DNA of 64,000 bases from CAZSCF01 sp964636505 (GTDB taxonomy: Bacteria; Patescibacteriota; Minisyncoccia; Moranbacterales; UBA2206): contig CAZWRY010000001.1 of assembly GCA_964636505.1 (NCBI GenBank), positions 1 through 64,000 of the forward strand, in the 5' to 3' direction. Position numbers and translations under genes: made by a program. Below, in pieces: positions 43,225-51,159 of the stretch (its first letter is position 1; every line of letters starts with the position of its first letter). A model generated the notes under the pieces. It saw only the letters and a list, made by a program, of their open reading frames with translations. It did not search any database and had not been told where the DNA came from.

Positions 43225-44427
43225 TTAGAACTGCGGGATTTTTTCAACCCGCTTTTCCGTCGCAAACTGGTCGGCTGCATTCGGTCCATTAAGAACATTG
43301 ATGCAACCTGCCCAGTAATAATAATCCTGAGCAATCAGCTGGTTTGCTTCCGTCTGATTGGCTTTTATATCGTAGCCTTTCAGGTAATTACGCTCCGCAA
43401 TTTGAAACTGCTCAATTGCAGAACTGAGATGTTTCCTGTCGCCTGTACATTGGTACAGATCGATATAAGCCTCTCCCAGCTTGGAGCGTAACCGAAGGTT
43501 ATTCATACACCAACGAGTGCATGCTTTTACCTTCCGCTTTAACTCTTCGATCTTCGCATAAATACTGCTCGGATCGCAGTCCCTCTCCTGCGGCGGAACA
43601 TATTCCTTGGGCGGCGGCTGGTTATCACACACTCGAAGAAGCAAAAACATTCTTCCGGAAGCCACTTCCTCGGAGGATTTTCCTTTTCCTCCAGAGAAGC
43701 CCAGACCACCAAAAATACCGGTCAGGCAGCCAATAAGAGAAGAACCCCCAAGGCTAGCCGAACCACCAACGCTAGTGGATTCTGCCTTGGACCAGAAATA
43801 CTCATCCACTTCTACGGCGACATTGGCGCCCCATTCTTGCATAAAGGGATGCATCACGCCAGCATAGAAAACGGCCGGAATGGTTTTTTCCATCTTGATC
43901 GCCTCATTGTCTGAGACAATCAGATACCCGACGATATTGGTTTCGGTTAAACCCTTAATCTCATAGTTTCCAAAACCATACCACCGAATCAGATCGCTTT
44001 CTCCCAACGGTTGACCCGTTCGGACAATCATCGGCTGCAAAGTTACAGCCTTATCGATCTCTTTCCATTCTCTGCCATTTCTTGCCCTGGCGACCTTGTC
44101 GTTTGTTTCAATCATTGTCGAACGCATTTTTGCGTTCATTGCAATGAATTGAAACTTTCCCTGGCCCCAGCGCTTGTGTTTTTCACCATTGGGGAGATTT
44201 ACAACAACCCCACCCATTGGCGCCATGTTTGTTACTCCCAAAAGCTCCCGCTCTTGGCTATTGACCACTGTGGCTTTTCCGCCGGTGGCTGTCACGTTTG
44301 TTTTGACGTCAACATTAGTCCTGACGTCAACATCGGTTTCCTGATTAACTTTTACATCCGCGAACGCGAAGTTCGCAGACACTAGAATAACAACCGCGGC
44401 CACAATGGCCAAAAACATTTTTTTCAT
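43225..44427 (-). CDS. Large secreted protein with C-terminal helical (TPR-like) region, unknown
   Basis: The 400-residue protein has a signal peptide (about 1-23), then a short repetitive Val/Asn/Asp stretch (TDVDVRTNVDVKTNV), a middle domain of about 200 residues and, after a Pro/Gln linker, a helical part with two TPR-like units (GEAYIDLYQCTGDRKHLSSA and a YLKGYDIKANQ segment) plus several cysteines. AAGGAGG lies seven bases before the ATG. It has a long leader with two structured elements and a strong promoter, so it is probably well expressed. No family is recognised. Confidence 0.7.
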   Translation of the reverse strand: MKKMFLAIVAAVVILVSANFAFADVKVNQETDVDVRTNVDVKTNVTATGGKATVVNSQERELLGVTNMAPMGGVVVNLPNGEKHKRWGQGKFQFIAMNAKMRSTMIETNDKVARARNGREWKEIDKAVTLQPMIVRTGQPLGESDLIRWYGFGNYEIKGLTETNIVGYLIVSDNEAIKMEKTIPAVFYAGVMHPFMQEWGANVAVEVDEYFWSKAESTSVGGSASLGGSSLIGCLTGIFGGLGFSGGKGKSSEEVASGRMFLLLRVCDNQPPPKEYVPPQERDCDPSSIYAKIEELKRKVKACTRWCMNNLRLRSKLGEAYIDLYQCTGDRKHLSSAIEQFQIAERNYLKGYDIKANQTEANQLIAQDYYYWAGCINVLNGPNAADQFATEKRVEKIPQF

Positions 44428-44476
44428 GTCTTCCTCCTTGGCCTTTCGGGCCTTTTGATTTTTGTATTTTATTCAA

Positions 44477-44496
44477 TTGTCAAAGAATCTTGACAA
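44477..44496. promoter_or_regulatory. Operator-like palindrome in the leader
   Basis: TTGTCAA and TTGACAA are perfect inverted copies separated by six bases. The rightmost arm also resembles a -35 box. It is about 50 bases before the gene start. Confidence 0.45.
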
Positions 44497-44511
44497 CTCT
44501 ATTTTCCGCTT

Positions 44512-44560
44512 TATCTTTCCGCTATTTTTCACAATTTTTGTGCTAAATAGTAGAAAGATA
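44512..44560 (-). other. Long symmetric hairpin in the mRNA leader
   Basis: Three perfect stems stack through symmetric two-base internal loops: TATCTTTC/GAAAGATA, CTATTT/AAATAG and CACAA/TTGTG, with a 3-base loop; 19 pairs in 49 bases. It lies in the predicted 158-base leader of the 400-residue protein. Confidence 0.85.
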
Positions 44561-44591
44561 GTTTTGGAATACAGGATTATCAGAACTGAGC

Positions 44592-44620
44592 ATTCTAGCA
44601 GAAAATAGATGTTTTGTCAA
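44592..44620 (-). promoter_or_regulatory. Strong promoter of the two-gene island
   Basis: Consensus TTGACA (44615-44620), exactly 17 bases, TAGAAT (44592-44597). Predicted start near 44585, giving a 158-base leader. Confidence 0.8.
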
Positions 44621-44651
44621 TCCCTAACTAAGATTCTAAGCTATATAAAAC

Positions 44652-44677
44652 AAAAATGGCCAATTAAAGCCATTTTT
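44652..44677 (-). terminator. Terminator after the sortase gene
   Basis: AAAAATGGC/GCCATTTTT (9 bp) around eight bases, 30 bases after the sortase stop. Confidence 0.7.
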
Positions 44678-44706
44678 AATCAAAAATGAAGTTTAAAGAA
44701 TACAGC

Positions 44707-45558
44707 CTATTTAACCATAGTCGCTTTTATGACCAATCTCTTAAGATTGGTTCCTAGCGGCCAACAAGTAGAAAGAGTCACCATCGAATTATCAGTATTT
44801 TCAAAGATTCTCTCGTCATCCGGAGCATCAATATATTTGCCAATTACTGCATATTTATAAACAATAACTCGACCATTTTTTTGAATGGTTTTAATGTTTA
44901 TAATATCTCCTTTTTCCAAATTATTCAGATCTTTGAAAATATGATTGTAGCTTCCTTTAGCCCAAATATAATTACTGGAATGACCGGAAATAACTGCATT
45001 GCCATTTTGTCCAGGAGCAGCCGTGTCTGCATAGTGGCTCACGCCATTTTCCAGATCTCGAAGCATTTCTTTTTCATTTTCACTTTTTGACCAAATCATT
45101 GGCGCTTCAATGCCAATTTTATCTATGCGAACCAAAACAGTTATTTTTGAGTTTCCAGTAAAATCATCTGGATCATAGCCCTTATCTATTTCCTGCTTGT
45201 CAGTGTATTTATCGCCATCAGTATCTTTATTCATTGGATCAGTTCCATGAACATATTCGAGATAGTTAGGCAAGCCATCCCCATCAGGATCGCTGTCCAG
45301 CCCATTATTGGCATTATTCAATCCAAAACGTTTGGACCAGTCATCATAGTTTTCCAGTGAAAAAGTGGTGCTGCCCATTCTTTTTTTGAACTCCTCGTTT
45401 AAATTCAAAATTTCACCCGTTTCCGGGGAATAATTTTTGTTCGGACGAAAGTCAAAATTGACTAAATAGAAAAGTCCAAAAAACACAGCCAAAAAAAGGC
45501 TGGCAAAAAGCGCAACCTTTTTTAGATTAATTTTTATTTTTTGAAAAATTTTAAACAT
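44707..45558 (-). CDS. Sortase with calcium-binding-type insert
   Basis: The 283-residue transpeptidase has a transmembrane helix (about 14-34), an Asp-rich segment at 87-132 (DSDPDGDGLPNYLE, TDGDKYTDKQE) of the thrombospondin type 3/EF-hand-like kind, then the sortase domain with His193 in SGHSS, Cys265 in TLSTCWP and Arg274 in LKRLVI. It starts at MFKIFQ; the upstream extension is not needed. Sortases attach LPxTG proteins to wall or pilin. The LPATG gene 38 bases upstream is the obvious substrate. Confidence 0.88.
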   Translation of the reverse strand: MFKIFQKIKINLKKVALFASLFLAVFFGLFYLVNFDFRPNKNYSPETGEILNLNEEFKKRMGSTTFSLENYDDWSKRFGLNNANNGLDSDPDGDGLPNYLEYVHGTDPMNKDTDGDKYTDKQEIDKGYDPDDFTGNSKITVLVRIDKIGIEAPMIWSKSENEKEMLRDLENGVSHYADTAAPGQNGNAVISGHSSNYIWAKGSYNHIFKDLNNLEKGDIINIKTIQKNGRVIVYKYAVIGKYIDAPDDERIFENTDNSMVTLSTCWPLGTNLKRLVIKATMVK

Positions 45559-45595
45559 TTTATTATTCTCCGCGCTTATATTATTTCGCAGAAAA

Positions 45596-45946
45596 TTATT
45601 TAACCTTAACCGGAGCTTTTGTCCCAATAAATACAACCAGGAAAGCAAAAGCGGCTAATCCTGCCATAACGAGCATGTCGCTTCCAGTGGCCGGCAATCT
45701 CTTGACGGACTTTCTGGAATTTTTGTCATGGTCATTGGTATTTATTTTAACTTCATTTTTGGATTTTGAAGTCTGACTAGAAGATACACTCACGTCAGTT
45801 GAAACAGTGGTAGAACCACCCGTAACAACAATAGTATCTCCACCACAGCTAGAGCAAAAAGCTGAAGCACTGTTTACACTAATAAACAAGCCAACAGCCA
45901 AAATAGCCATTGCTGAGCCATAAATCAATCCTTTTTTCATTGTCAT
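45596..45946 (-). CDS. Small LPATG surface protein (sortase substrate)
   Basis: The 116-residue protein has a signal peptide (about 1-29), a short CSSCGG motif right after it, a Ser/Thr/Lys-rich linker, the LPATG sorting motif at 84-88, a hydrophobic helix (91-108) and a basic tail. That is the complete cell-wall sorting layout. The mature part is only about 55 residues, mostly low-complexity, so it may be a spacer or pilin-like unit. The start is ATG 45946 or 45940. A sortase follows. Confidence 0.88.
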   Translation of the reverse strand: MTMKKGLIYGSAMAILAVGLFISVNSASAFCSSCGGDTIVVTGGSTTVSTDVSVSSSQTSKSKNEVKINTNDHDKNSRKSVKRLPATGSDMLVMAGLAAFAFLVVFIGTKAPVKVK

Positions 45947-45973
45947 ATGTTTAATTAAATTAATTAACCGTGC

Positions 45974-46002
45974 ATACTAGCATATAAATAAAATTTTGTC
46001 AA
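45974..46002 (-). promoter_or_regulatory. Strong promoter of the LPATG-sortase unit
   Basis: Consensus TTGACA (45997-46002), 17 bases, TAGTAT (45974-45979). The hairpin repeat at 46003 starts one base beyond the -35 box. Confidence 0.8.
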
Positions 46003-46069
46003 TCCCGCACTAACTTCTGGTAAACGCAAAGCATTTTTTGACTTTAGTTGGCCAGAAGTTAGTGCGGGA
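46003..46069. repeat. Hairpin repeat with 18-bp perfect arms, no gene inside
   Basis: TCCCGCACTAACTTCTGG (46003-46020) is exactly complementary to 46052-46069, loop 31 bases. It shares CCCGCACTAACTT with the hairpin at 42023. A decayed partial arm (AAAGTTAGTGTGAAAT) lies at 46099-46114. Confidence 0.95.
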
Positions 46070-46118
46070 CAAGCCCCGCCAATTTTCAATGGTTAGCAAA
46101 AAGTTAGTGTGAAATCAA

Positions 46119-46152
46119 AAAAAACCAAACGCCTAGAAAGCTATGGTTTTTT
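46119..46152 (-). terminator. Terminator after the pseudo-HtrA gene
   Basis: AAAAAACCA/TGGTTTTTT around 16 bases, about 26 bases past the stop in leftward reading. Confidence 0.65.
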
Positions 46153-46178
46153 GTTTATGTTTATTTTAGACTCTAATT

Positions 46179-47312
46179 CTAGAATTGGACTGATATTTTC
46201 ATTTCTTGGTTATTTCTTTGAACAGTCAGTTCAACCTTGTCCCCTTTTTTGTACTTGTAGAGCAAATCTGATAAATCGTTTTGCAAAGAAATTTTTTCAC
46301 CATTAACAGCGGTGATTACATCATCTATTCTTAATCCGGCCTTTTGTCCATTTGACCCAGAAATAATAGCTAGACCCTCTTGTCCTGAAGCAGAATAAAT
46401 AAGCGCTCCGCTTTCCTGGTTCAAATTATTACTGAGCGCAAAAGCCTTGGTGATAGGAATATAATATACGCCCAGAGAAACATTTGTTTCCAGCTCTTTT
46501 TTAACGGCTTTATCCACGACTTTTTTGACTTTATTTGAAGGAATGAAGAAAAAGTTTTTTTGATTTGCTCCGGTTATCCCGATGACCTGTCCGGTATAAT
46601 CAACGACCGGGCCTCCGGTATAATATTGATCCGAATCAATGCTGAAATCAGTTTGAAAAACCCCGTTCATCTTGTCGGAATATGAAATTGCTTTGCCGGA
46701 CAAACTGAAAGTCGGATCAAATGTGCTGATAAGTCCCGAGGTATAACGATTGGTAAATGTTTTAGAACTGCTGCCAATGGCTACAATTTTTTCTCCGGGG
46801 TCCGAATCATCCGAATTGCCAAAAGAAATAACCGGCAAATTATTGGCATTTATTTTTAAAAACACCAGATTACTATATGAATCTACGCCCGAAAGTTCTG
46901 CTTCATAGACTTTTCCGTCTTGGAAAATAACCTTATATTTGGAATTGGGAACAATGTTTTCCATGTAGGTCATGATCAAGCCATCGCTTGTTATTATTGT
47001 CGCAGTTGTATTATCTAGGACAGTCGGGTTATTTTTATTTTTGGCCGACACTTCAGCATAGGAAAGAACATCCACAACTGAAGAAGCGGCCTTGCTGGAA
47101 ATTTTTTCTATGGAAGTTTCTTCTTTAACATAGACCTGCTCAGTCTTATTTATGATAGTCACATCCTCGGTTGATTTTTTCAAAAATTCGTATTTGGAAA
47201 AAAGAGAAGTCGTGCTGAGATAAGGAAAAAGATAGCGATTGCCGATAATGCCGCCTAATCCCCCCAGAATCAAAATAAATATGATAAAAAATGTTTTTTT
47301 GACTTTACTCAT
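46179..47312 (-). CDS. Trypsin-like protein with PDZ domain, catalytic triad lost (pseudo-HtrA)
   Basis: The 377-residue protein has a transmembrane helix (about 7-27), a chymotrypsin-fold domain and a C-terminal PDZ domain (about 285-375). Aligned by eye with the intact HtrA next to it, all three catalytic positions are changed: TNKHVV becomes TYMENIV (Glu118), DPTNDIAILKI becomes DSYSNLVFLKI (Asn148) and GNSGGPL becomes QYYTGGPV (Thr232). The fold-forming residues are kept and there is no frameshift or stop, so it is likely selected as a non-proteolytic binder. Confidence 0.88.
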   Translation of the reverse strand: MSKVKKTFFIIFILILGGLGGIIGNRYLFPYLSTTSLFSKYEFLKKSTEDVTIINKTEQVYVKEETSIEKISSKAASSVVDVLSYAEVSAKNKNNPTVLDNTTATIITSDGLIMTYMENIVPNSKYKVIFQDGKVYEAELSGVDSYSNLVFLKINANNLPVISFGNSDDSDPGEKIVAIGSSSKTFTNRYTSGLISTFDPTFSLSGKAISYSDKMNGVFQTDFSIDSDQYYTGGPVVDYTGQVIGITGANQKNFFFIPSNKVKKVVDKAVKKELETNVSLGVYYIPITKAFALSNNLNQESGALIYSASGQEGLAIISGSNGQKAGLRIDDVITAVNGEKISLQNDLSDLLYKYKKGDKVELTVQRNNQEMKISVQF

Positions 47313-47348
47313 AAAAAATTTAGACCTTAGAACTTAGACTTTAGGATT

Positions 47349-48086
47349 CTATATTACCGGTATCCATTTCGCGCTTAGCAAAACCAACACAACCAGAGCG
47401 GAAAAAAATATCATATTTGCAATCACTCTTTTCCGGCTTAGCAAGTTAAGAAAATAAATCTGGGTCAAATCCCACAAAACATAATAGAGTATAAGCATAA
47501 CTACGCCGGTAGTCAAATATCCGAAAGGCCAATAATTCATTGCCCAAATTATTTCGGCTTGAATCAGGGCCAAAATAAAACTGTATAAAAATATTTTTTT
47601 TCTTTCTTTTTCTATTATAGAAAAATATTGAAAACTCACTAAAAAAGTTACGACAAGGCATTCCAACATCAAAACATACAAAGGAATCATGAAATTCAAA
47701 TACAGGCCATAGGAGGAAGAAAAGACGAAAAAAATAGTAGTCGCCGTTGCTGCCATCAGCATTCCCCTGGCTGTTTGGTCGCCTTCATATTCCCTAAGAC
47801 GATAAGTTCCCAAGATCAAAAGATAAAAAACCGCCGTTGCCAAAAGGATAAAAATTTGTTGCTGAAAAGCCAGCGTAACTAGAGCTAAAAGCGCTACAGA
47901 AAATAGCACAAAAAGAACAGGCAAAATGGAGAATCTCCATTTTTTACCCAAACTTCTGCCCTCAAACAGAGCCATGGCCAACAAAAAGGCCAAAATAAAA
48001 AACAGCCAATCCGATTTTAAAATAACCAATTCCAAGCCTAAGAAATAAACAAGTCCTAATAAAACTAGCTTGAATTTATAAAACAT
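47349..48086 (-). CDS. Polytopic membrane protein, unknown
   Basis: The 245-residue protein is almost entirely hydrophobic, with about eight predicted helices and a single conserved-looking charged loop (YRLREYEGDQTARGM). It lies between two HtrA paralogues, 36 bases from the first and 28 from the second, so probably in one transcript. Some CPR families of unknown function look similar; I do not assign one. Confidence 0.6.
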   Translation of the reverse strand: MFYKFKLVLLGLVYFLGLELVILKSDWLFFILAFLLAMALFEGRSLGKKWRFSILPVLFVLFSVALLALVTLAFQQQIFILLATAVFYLLILGTYRLREYEGDQTARGMLMAATATTIFFVFSSSYGLYLNFMIPLYVLMLECLVVTFLVSFQYFSIIEKERKKIFLYSFILALIQAEIIWAMNYWPFGYLTTGVVMLILYYVLWDLTQIYFLNLLSRKRVIANMIFFSALVVLVLLSAKWIPVI

Positions 48087-48114
48087 ATCTCGGTTATTTT
48101 AAACTTCGTTTTTT

Positions 48115-49338
48115 TTAGTTATTTTTTTCTCCTAACCTGACTTTTATTGTCTTTTCTTTTCCTTTGTGCCAAATTTTAAGTGAAATTTCATCCCCCGCAC
48201 TGCGCTTGGCAATTAGTTCGGATAAACTCGCATCTTCATTTATCTTTTCTCCATTCATTTCCAAAATAATATCGTTTTCCACGATTCCGGCTTTATCGGC
48301 CGGAGAGCCCGGAATTACGGCTAGTTCAGTCAATGATTGGCCGCTTTTCACAATCACTCCGTAATCAAAAGGCAAGTCATTGGCTTTTTGAATTTGTTTG
48401 TTGATTGGAATATAGCGTACACCCAAATAAGGAACGGAAATTTTCCCGGTTGTTTTGATTTGATCAACTATTTTTTTTATCTGATTGGAAGGAAGGGCAA
48501 ATCCGATATTCTGAGCATTTTGCACAATAGCCACATTTATTCCTACCACTTCACCGCTGATGTTTAGTAGCGGACCGCCCGAATTACCAGGATTAATAGC
48601 CGCGTCTGTTTGAATAATGCCCGTCAACTTTTCCGAACCTTCTAGTTTGGATCCGGCTACCACGTTTCTCTTGAGTCCGGAAACTATGCCCCGACTTACC
48701 GTATTGCTAAATTCGCCTAAAGAATTACCGATGGCCACAACCGTTTGTCCGACTTTTAGGTTGTCCGAATCTCCCAAATTAAGTGTCGGGAAATCGGATC
48801 CGTCAATTTTCAATATGGCAATGTCATTGGTTGGGTCTTTGGCCAAGATTTTAGCAGCATGTTTTTGGTTATCGCTGGTTGTTACGGTATATTCATCGGC
48901 TGTTTCTGAGACTACATGTTTATTGGTCACGATCATCCCGTCATTGGTGATTAAAAATCCGGAACCCTCGCCTACCGTTTGCTTTTGAGTTCGTTCTTGA
49001 CCATCCTCTTCAGGAATCTCCAAGCCAAAAAATTGTTCCCAGAATGAATCGCGGCTATTCAAGGAAATATTTTTTGAAAGCTGGATACTGACTACCGCCG
49101 GAGAAGTTTTTTCTACCACATCAATGATGGCCGAGTCTTCTTGAACGATGTTTTGTTTGATTACCTCAACATTGCGTTTTTCCAGAGAAAACTTTTCAAA
49201 AAAACTCGGAAGAATTTTCTGGGCAATTCCTCCGGAAACAAGCCCGAAAATAGCGCCAAAAAAGGAAGAGATGAAAATCACAATCAAAATGAGCGCCGCC
49301 CAAAAGAAACTTTTCTTTTTTTTATTTTCTTGCTCCAT
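48115..49338 (-). CDS. HtrA/DegP-like serine protease
   Basis: The 407-residue membrane-anchored protease has a transmembrane helix (about 13-33), the S1C domain and a PDZ domain. The triad is intact: His141 in TNKHVV, Asp172 in DPTNDIAILKI, Ser253 in NPGNSGGP. It degrades or refolds damaged proteins outside the membrane. ATG 49338 is chosen; the extra six upstream residues add nothing. The pseudo-HtrA paralogue is two genes downstream. Confidence 0.94.
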   Translation of the reverse strand: MEQENKKKKSFFWAALILIVIFISSFFGAIFGLVSGGIAQKILPSFFEKFSLEKRNVEVIKQNIVQEDSAIIDVVEKTSPAVVSIQLSKNISLNSRDSFWEQFFGLEIPEEDGQERTQKQTVGEGSGFLITNDGMIVTNKHVVSETADEYTVTTSDNQKHAAKILAKDPTNDIAILKIDGSDFPTLNLGDSDNLKVGQTVVAIGNSLGEFSNTVSRGIVSGLKRNVVAGSKLEGSEKLTGIIQTDAAINPGNSGGPLLNISGEVVGINVAIVQNAQNIGFALPSNQIKKIVDQIKTTGKISVPYLGVRYIPINKQIQKANDLPFDYGVIVKSGQSLTELAVIPGSPADKAGIVENDIILEMNGEKINEDASLSELIAKRSAGDEISLKIWHKGKEKTIKVRLGEKNN

Positions 49339-49447
49339 AAATAAAAGAAAATTCAATATTCGCTTTTGAAGTCAGCTAAAACAAACTCCAAAGCAAAAAA
49401 GAATTTTATTTTAATTATTATTTTTATTTTTTTGAAAAACTTGAGTC

Positions 49448-49627
49448 TTATTCGTTGGAAATAGCGCTCACTGGACAAGCATCAACAACCTCTTCTGATT
49501 CGCAGCCGCAGTTTTCGCAGTTTTCCGAAATAACTTTTGATTTTCCGTCTTCCACCTTAAAAACTTTTGGGCACATTGATTCGCAAGCTCCGCACCCGAT
49601 ACACAAGTCTTCATTCACTTTAATCAT
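49448..49627 (-). CDS. 4Fe-4S ferredoxin, 59 residues
   Basis: Reading leftwards from ATG 49627, the 59-residue protein begins MIKVNEDLCIGCGACESMCP, then KVFKVEDGKSKVI and a second cysteine-rich part (ENCENCGCESEEVV, DACPVSAIS). Cys-x2-Cys-x2-Cys-x3-Cys-Pro and the final ACP motif match single-cluster ferredoxins; the extra Cys-x2-Cys-x-Cys in the middle is unusual and could hold another metal. It is an electron carrier in the cytoplasm. It stands alone between htrA and the parvulin gene. Confidence 0.88.
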   Translation of the reverse strand: MIKVNEDLCIGCGACESMCPKVFKVEDGKSKVISENCENCGCESEEVVDACPVSAISNE

Positions 49628-49690
49628 ACGATTTTTTAGATTAATTTATTATTAACAAACGGCCCTATGCATCGGCCAAAAACCTGAAAA

Positions 49691-50737
49691 CTAAAATATG
49701 ACCGAGATATCTCCGGATGAATTTTCATCCAGTTTATTTTCAAAATCTTCCAGATTCCTGTCGCTGAATTTTACCGCTTGGGCTTCCCTATCCCAATAAA
49801 AATCTTTGAGCGGCACATATATTTTAATGTTTTTTTCCTGTTCCAGTAACCAATCGGAAAAATTCTTGGCTCTCACAAAAATTTGTTTTACCTTAAACAT
49901 ATCCGTATTATTTTCGGTTTTTTTATCTTCCAACATAATAATATGAAAACCGAGCGGCGTTTCTAAGACATTGCTAGTTTTTCCTTTTTCAAGAAGACCT
50001 GCCGTTAGTGCAATTTCCGGTATCATCTGTTCAATTGAAAGCCAGCCCAATTCTCCGCCTTCTTTGGCGCTTTCCCCTTCTGAGTATTGAGAAACTACTT
50101 CCGCAAAATTTTTGCCTTTCCCAAGTTCAACCAAGGCCTCGTCGGCTTTCTTTTTTGACGCTAGAATATCCGCATCGCTTTCACGGACGTTTTCGGAAAG
50201 ATTTTTTCGGTACATCTCAGGCTTGATTATTTTTTCTTTGAAGTCATTCAAGTCCCAATCATATAGTTCTTTTACTTTGCTTAGTACTTCTTCTTTATCG
50301 CCGTATTTTTCTATATTACTGTCTATTTCATGAGAAATGATTTCATCATCAATTTTGATGCCTCTTTCTTTAGAAAGCCTTTCTATTATTTTGTCTTCAA
50401 TCAATTTATTGAGCAGTCTGCGTTTTTTTATCATCAATCTTTTACTGCCTTCTTCAGTTGAAAAATCAACTCGATAACCAATATTGGAAAAATCCTGGTT
50501 TTCATAGAAGTTTTTCACAGCCACCAATTCGCTTTCCAGTTCTCCGATTGAAATATAACTGCCCGATCCAAGAATAGCTGCCGGAAAGGGAAAAAATTTC
50601 AATGTTTTTTTGATAAATGAATTTTCAACTCCAAAGCCATAAAGCATCACGACTACTACCAAGAAATAGCCGGCGATTATGGCCAGGAAAGAATAAAGTA
50701 AAACCGAAATTTTTATTTCTTTTGTTTTTTTTGACAT
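49691..50737 (-). CDS. PpiC/SurA-type parvulin peptidyl-prolyl isomerase
   Basis: The 348-residue protein has a transmembrane helix (about 9-30), a SurA/PrsA-like N-domain and a parvulin domain (about 195-290) with FAEVVSQYSEGESAKEGGEL and TPLGFHIIMLEDKK. It helps folding of exported proteins. ATG 50737 is chosen since the conserved part starts after it; it begins 4 bases after the FtsB-like stop. Confidence 0.85.
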   Translation of the reverse strand: MSKKTKEIKISVLLYSFLAIIAGYFLVVVVMLYGFGVENSFIKKTLKFFPFPAAILGSGSYISIGELESELVAVKNFYENQDFSNIGYRVDFSTEEGSKRLMIKKRRLLNKLIEDKIIERLSKERGIKIDDEIISHEIDSNIEKYGDKEEVLSKVKELYDWDLNDFKEKIIKPEMYRKNLSENVRESDADILASKKKADEALVELGKGKNFAEVVSQYSEGESAKEGGELGWLSIEQMIPEIALTAGLLEKGKTSNVLETPLGFHIIMLEDKKTENNTDMFKVKQIFVRAKNFSDWLLEQEKNIKIYVPLKDFYWDREAQAVKFSDRNLEDFENKLDENSSGDISVIF

Positions 50738-50741
50738 AAAT

Positions 50742-51149
50742 TTAATATTTGAAAAAATAATTCCACCACTTAATATGATTTGGGACATTTTCAGTTTCGG
50801 GTATCTTTTCTTGAATGTTTGTATCGTAAGAATCAGCTTCCGCCTCTTTTCCCACATTGGGCTTGACGACAATGACATTTTCTTCCGGATTTTGCAGTCC
50901 TAATTTATCCTTCGCTTCTTTAATCTGATATTCTGGGCTTTCCAGATAGGCGATTTTTTCTTTTATCTGAGCATTGTCTTTATTTATCCTTTGCGCTTCT
51001 TCTTGCAAGGCCAGTATCTCTTTCTTAATTTGGTTTTTTTTGTGAGTTTCTTTAATGATAGAAAAAATCATGAAAACCAGCGCCACAAAAGCCAACAACA
51101 AAAAAATTTTGATGAAAAAAGAACTTATTTTTGTTTTTTCTTTTGGCAT
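50742..51149 (-). CDS. FtsB/DivIC-like septum protein
   Basis: The 135-residue protein has a short basic N-terminus, one transmembrane helix (about 13-33) and a coiled coil (about 38-70) ending in LESPEYQIKEAKDKLGLQNPEE, the typical DivIC/FtsB end of the coiled coil. A charged, less conserved C-terminus follows. These proteins link FtsL and FtsQ in the divisome. ATG 51149 is chosen over a TTG further up. It is in an operon with a small membrane protein and a parvulin. Confidence 0.82.
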   Translation of the reverse strand: MPKEKTKISSFFIKIFLLLAFVALVFMIFSIIKETHKKNQIKKEILALQEEAQRINKDNAQIKEKIAYLESPEYQIKEAKDKLGLQNPEENVIVVKPNVGKEAEADSYDTNIQEKIPETENVPNHIKWWNYFFKY

Positions 51150-51159
51150 ATTGAGTTTT

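Noticed and set aside
47300..47350. Short CTAA-GTCTAA-type tandem repeats before the pseudo-HtrA gene
   Set aside because: Low-complexity sequence of about 25 bases; too short to call a functional repeat.
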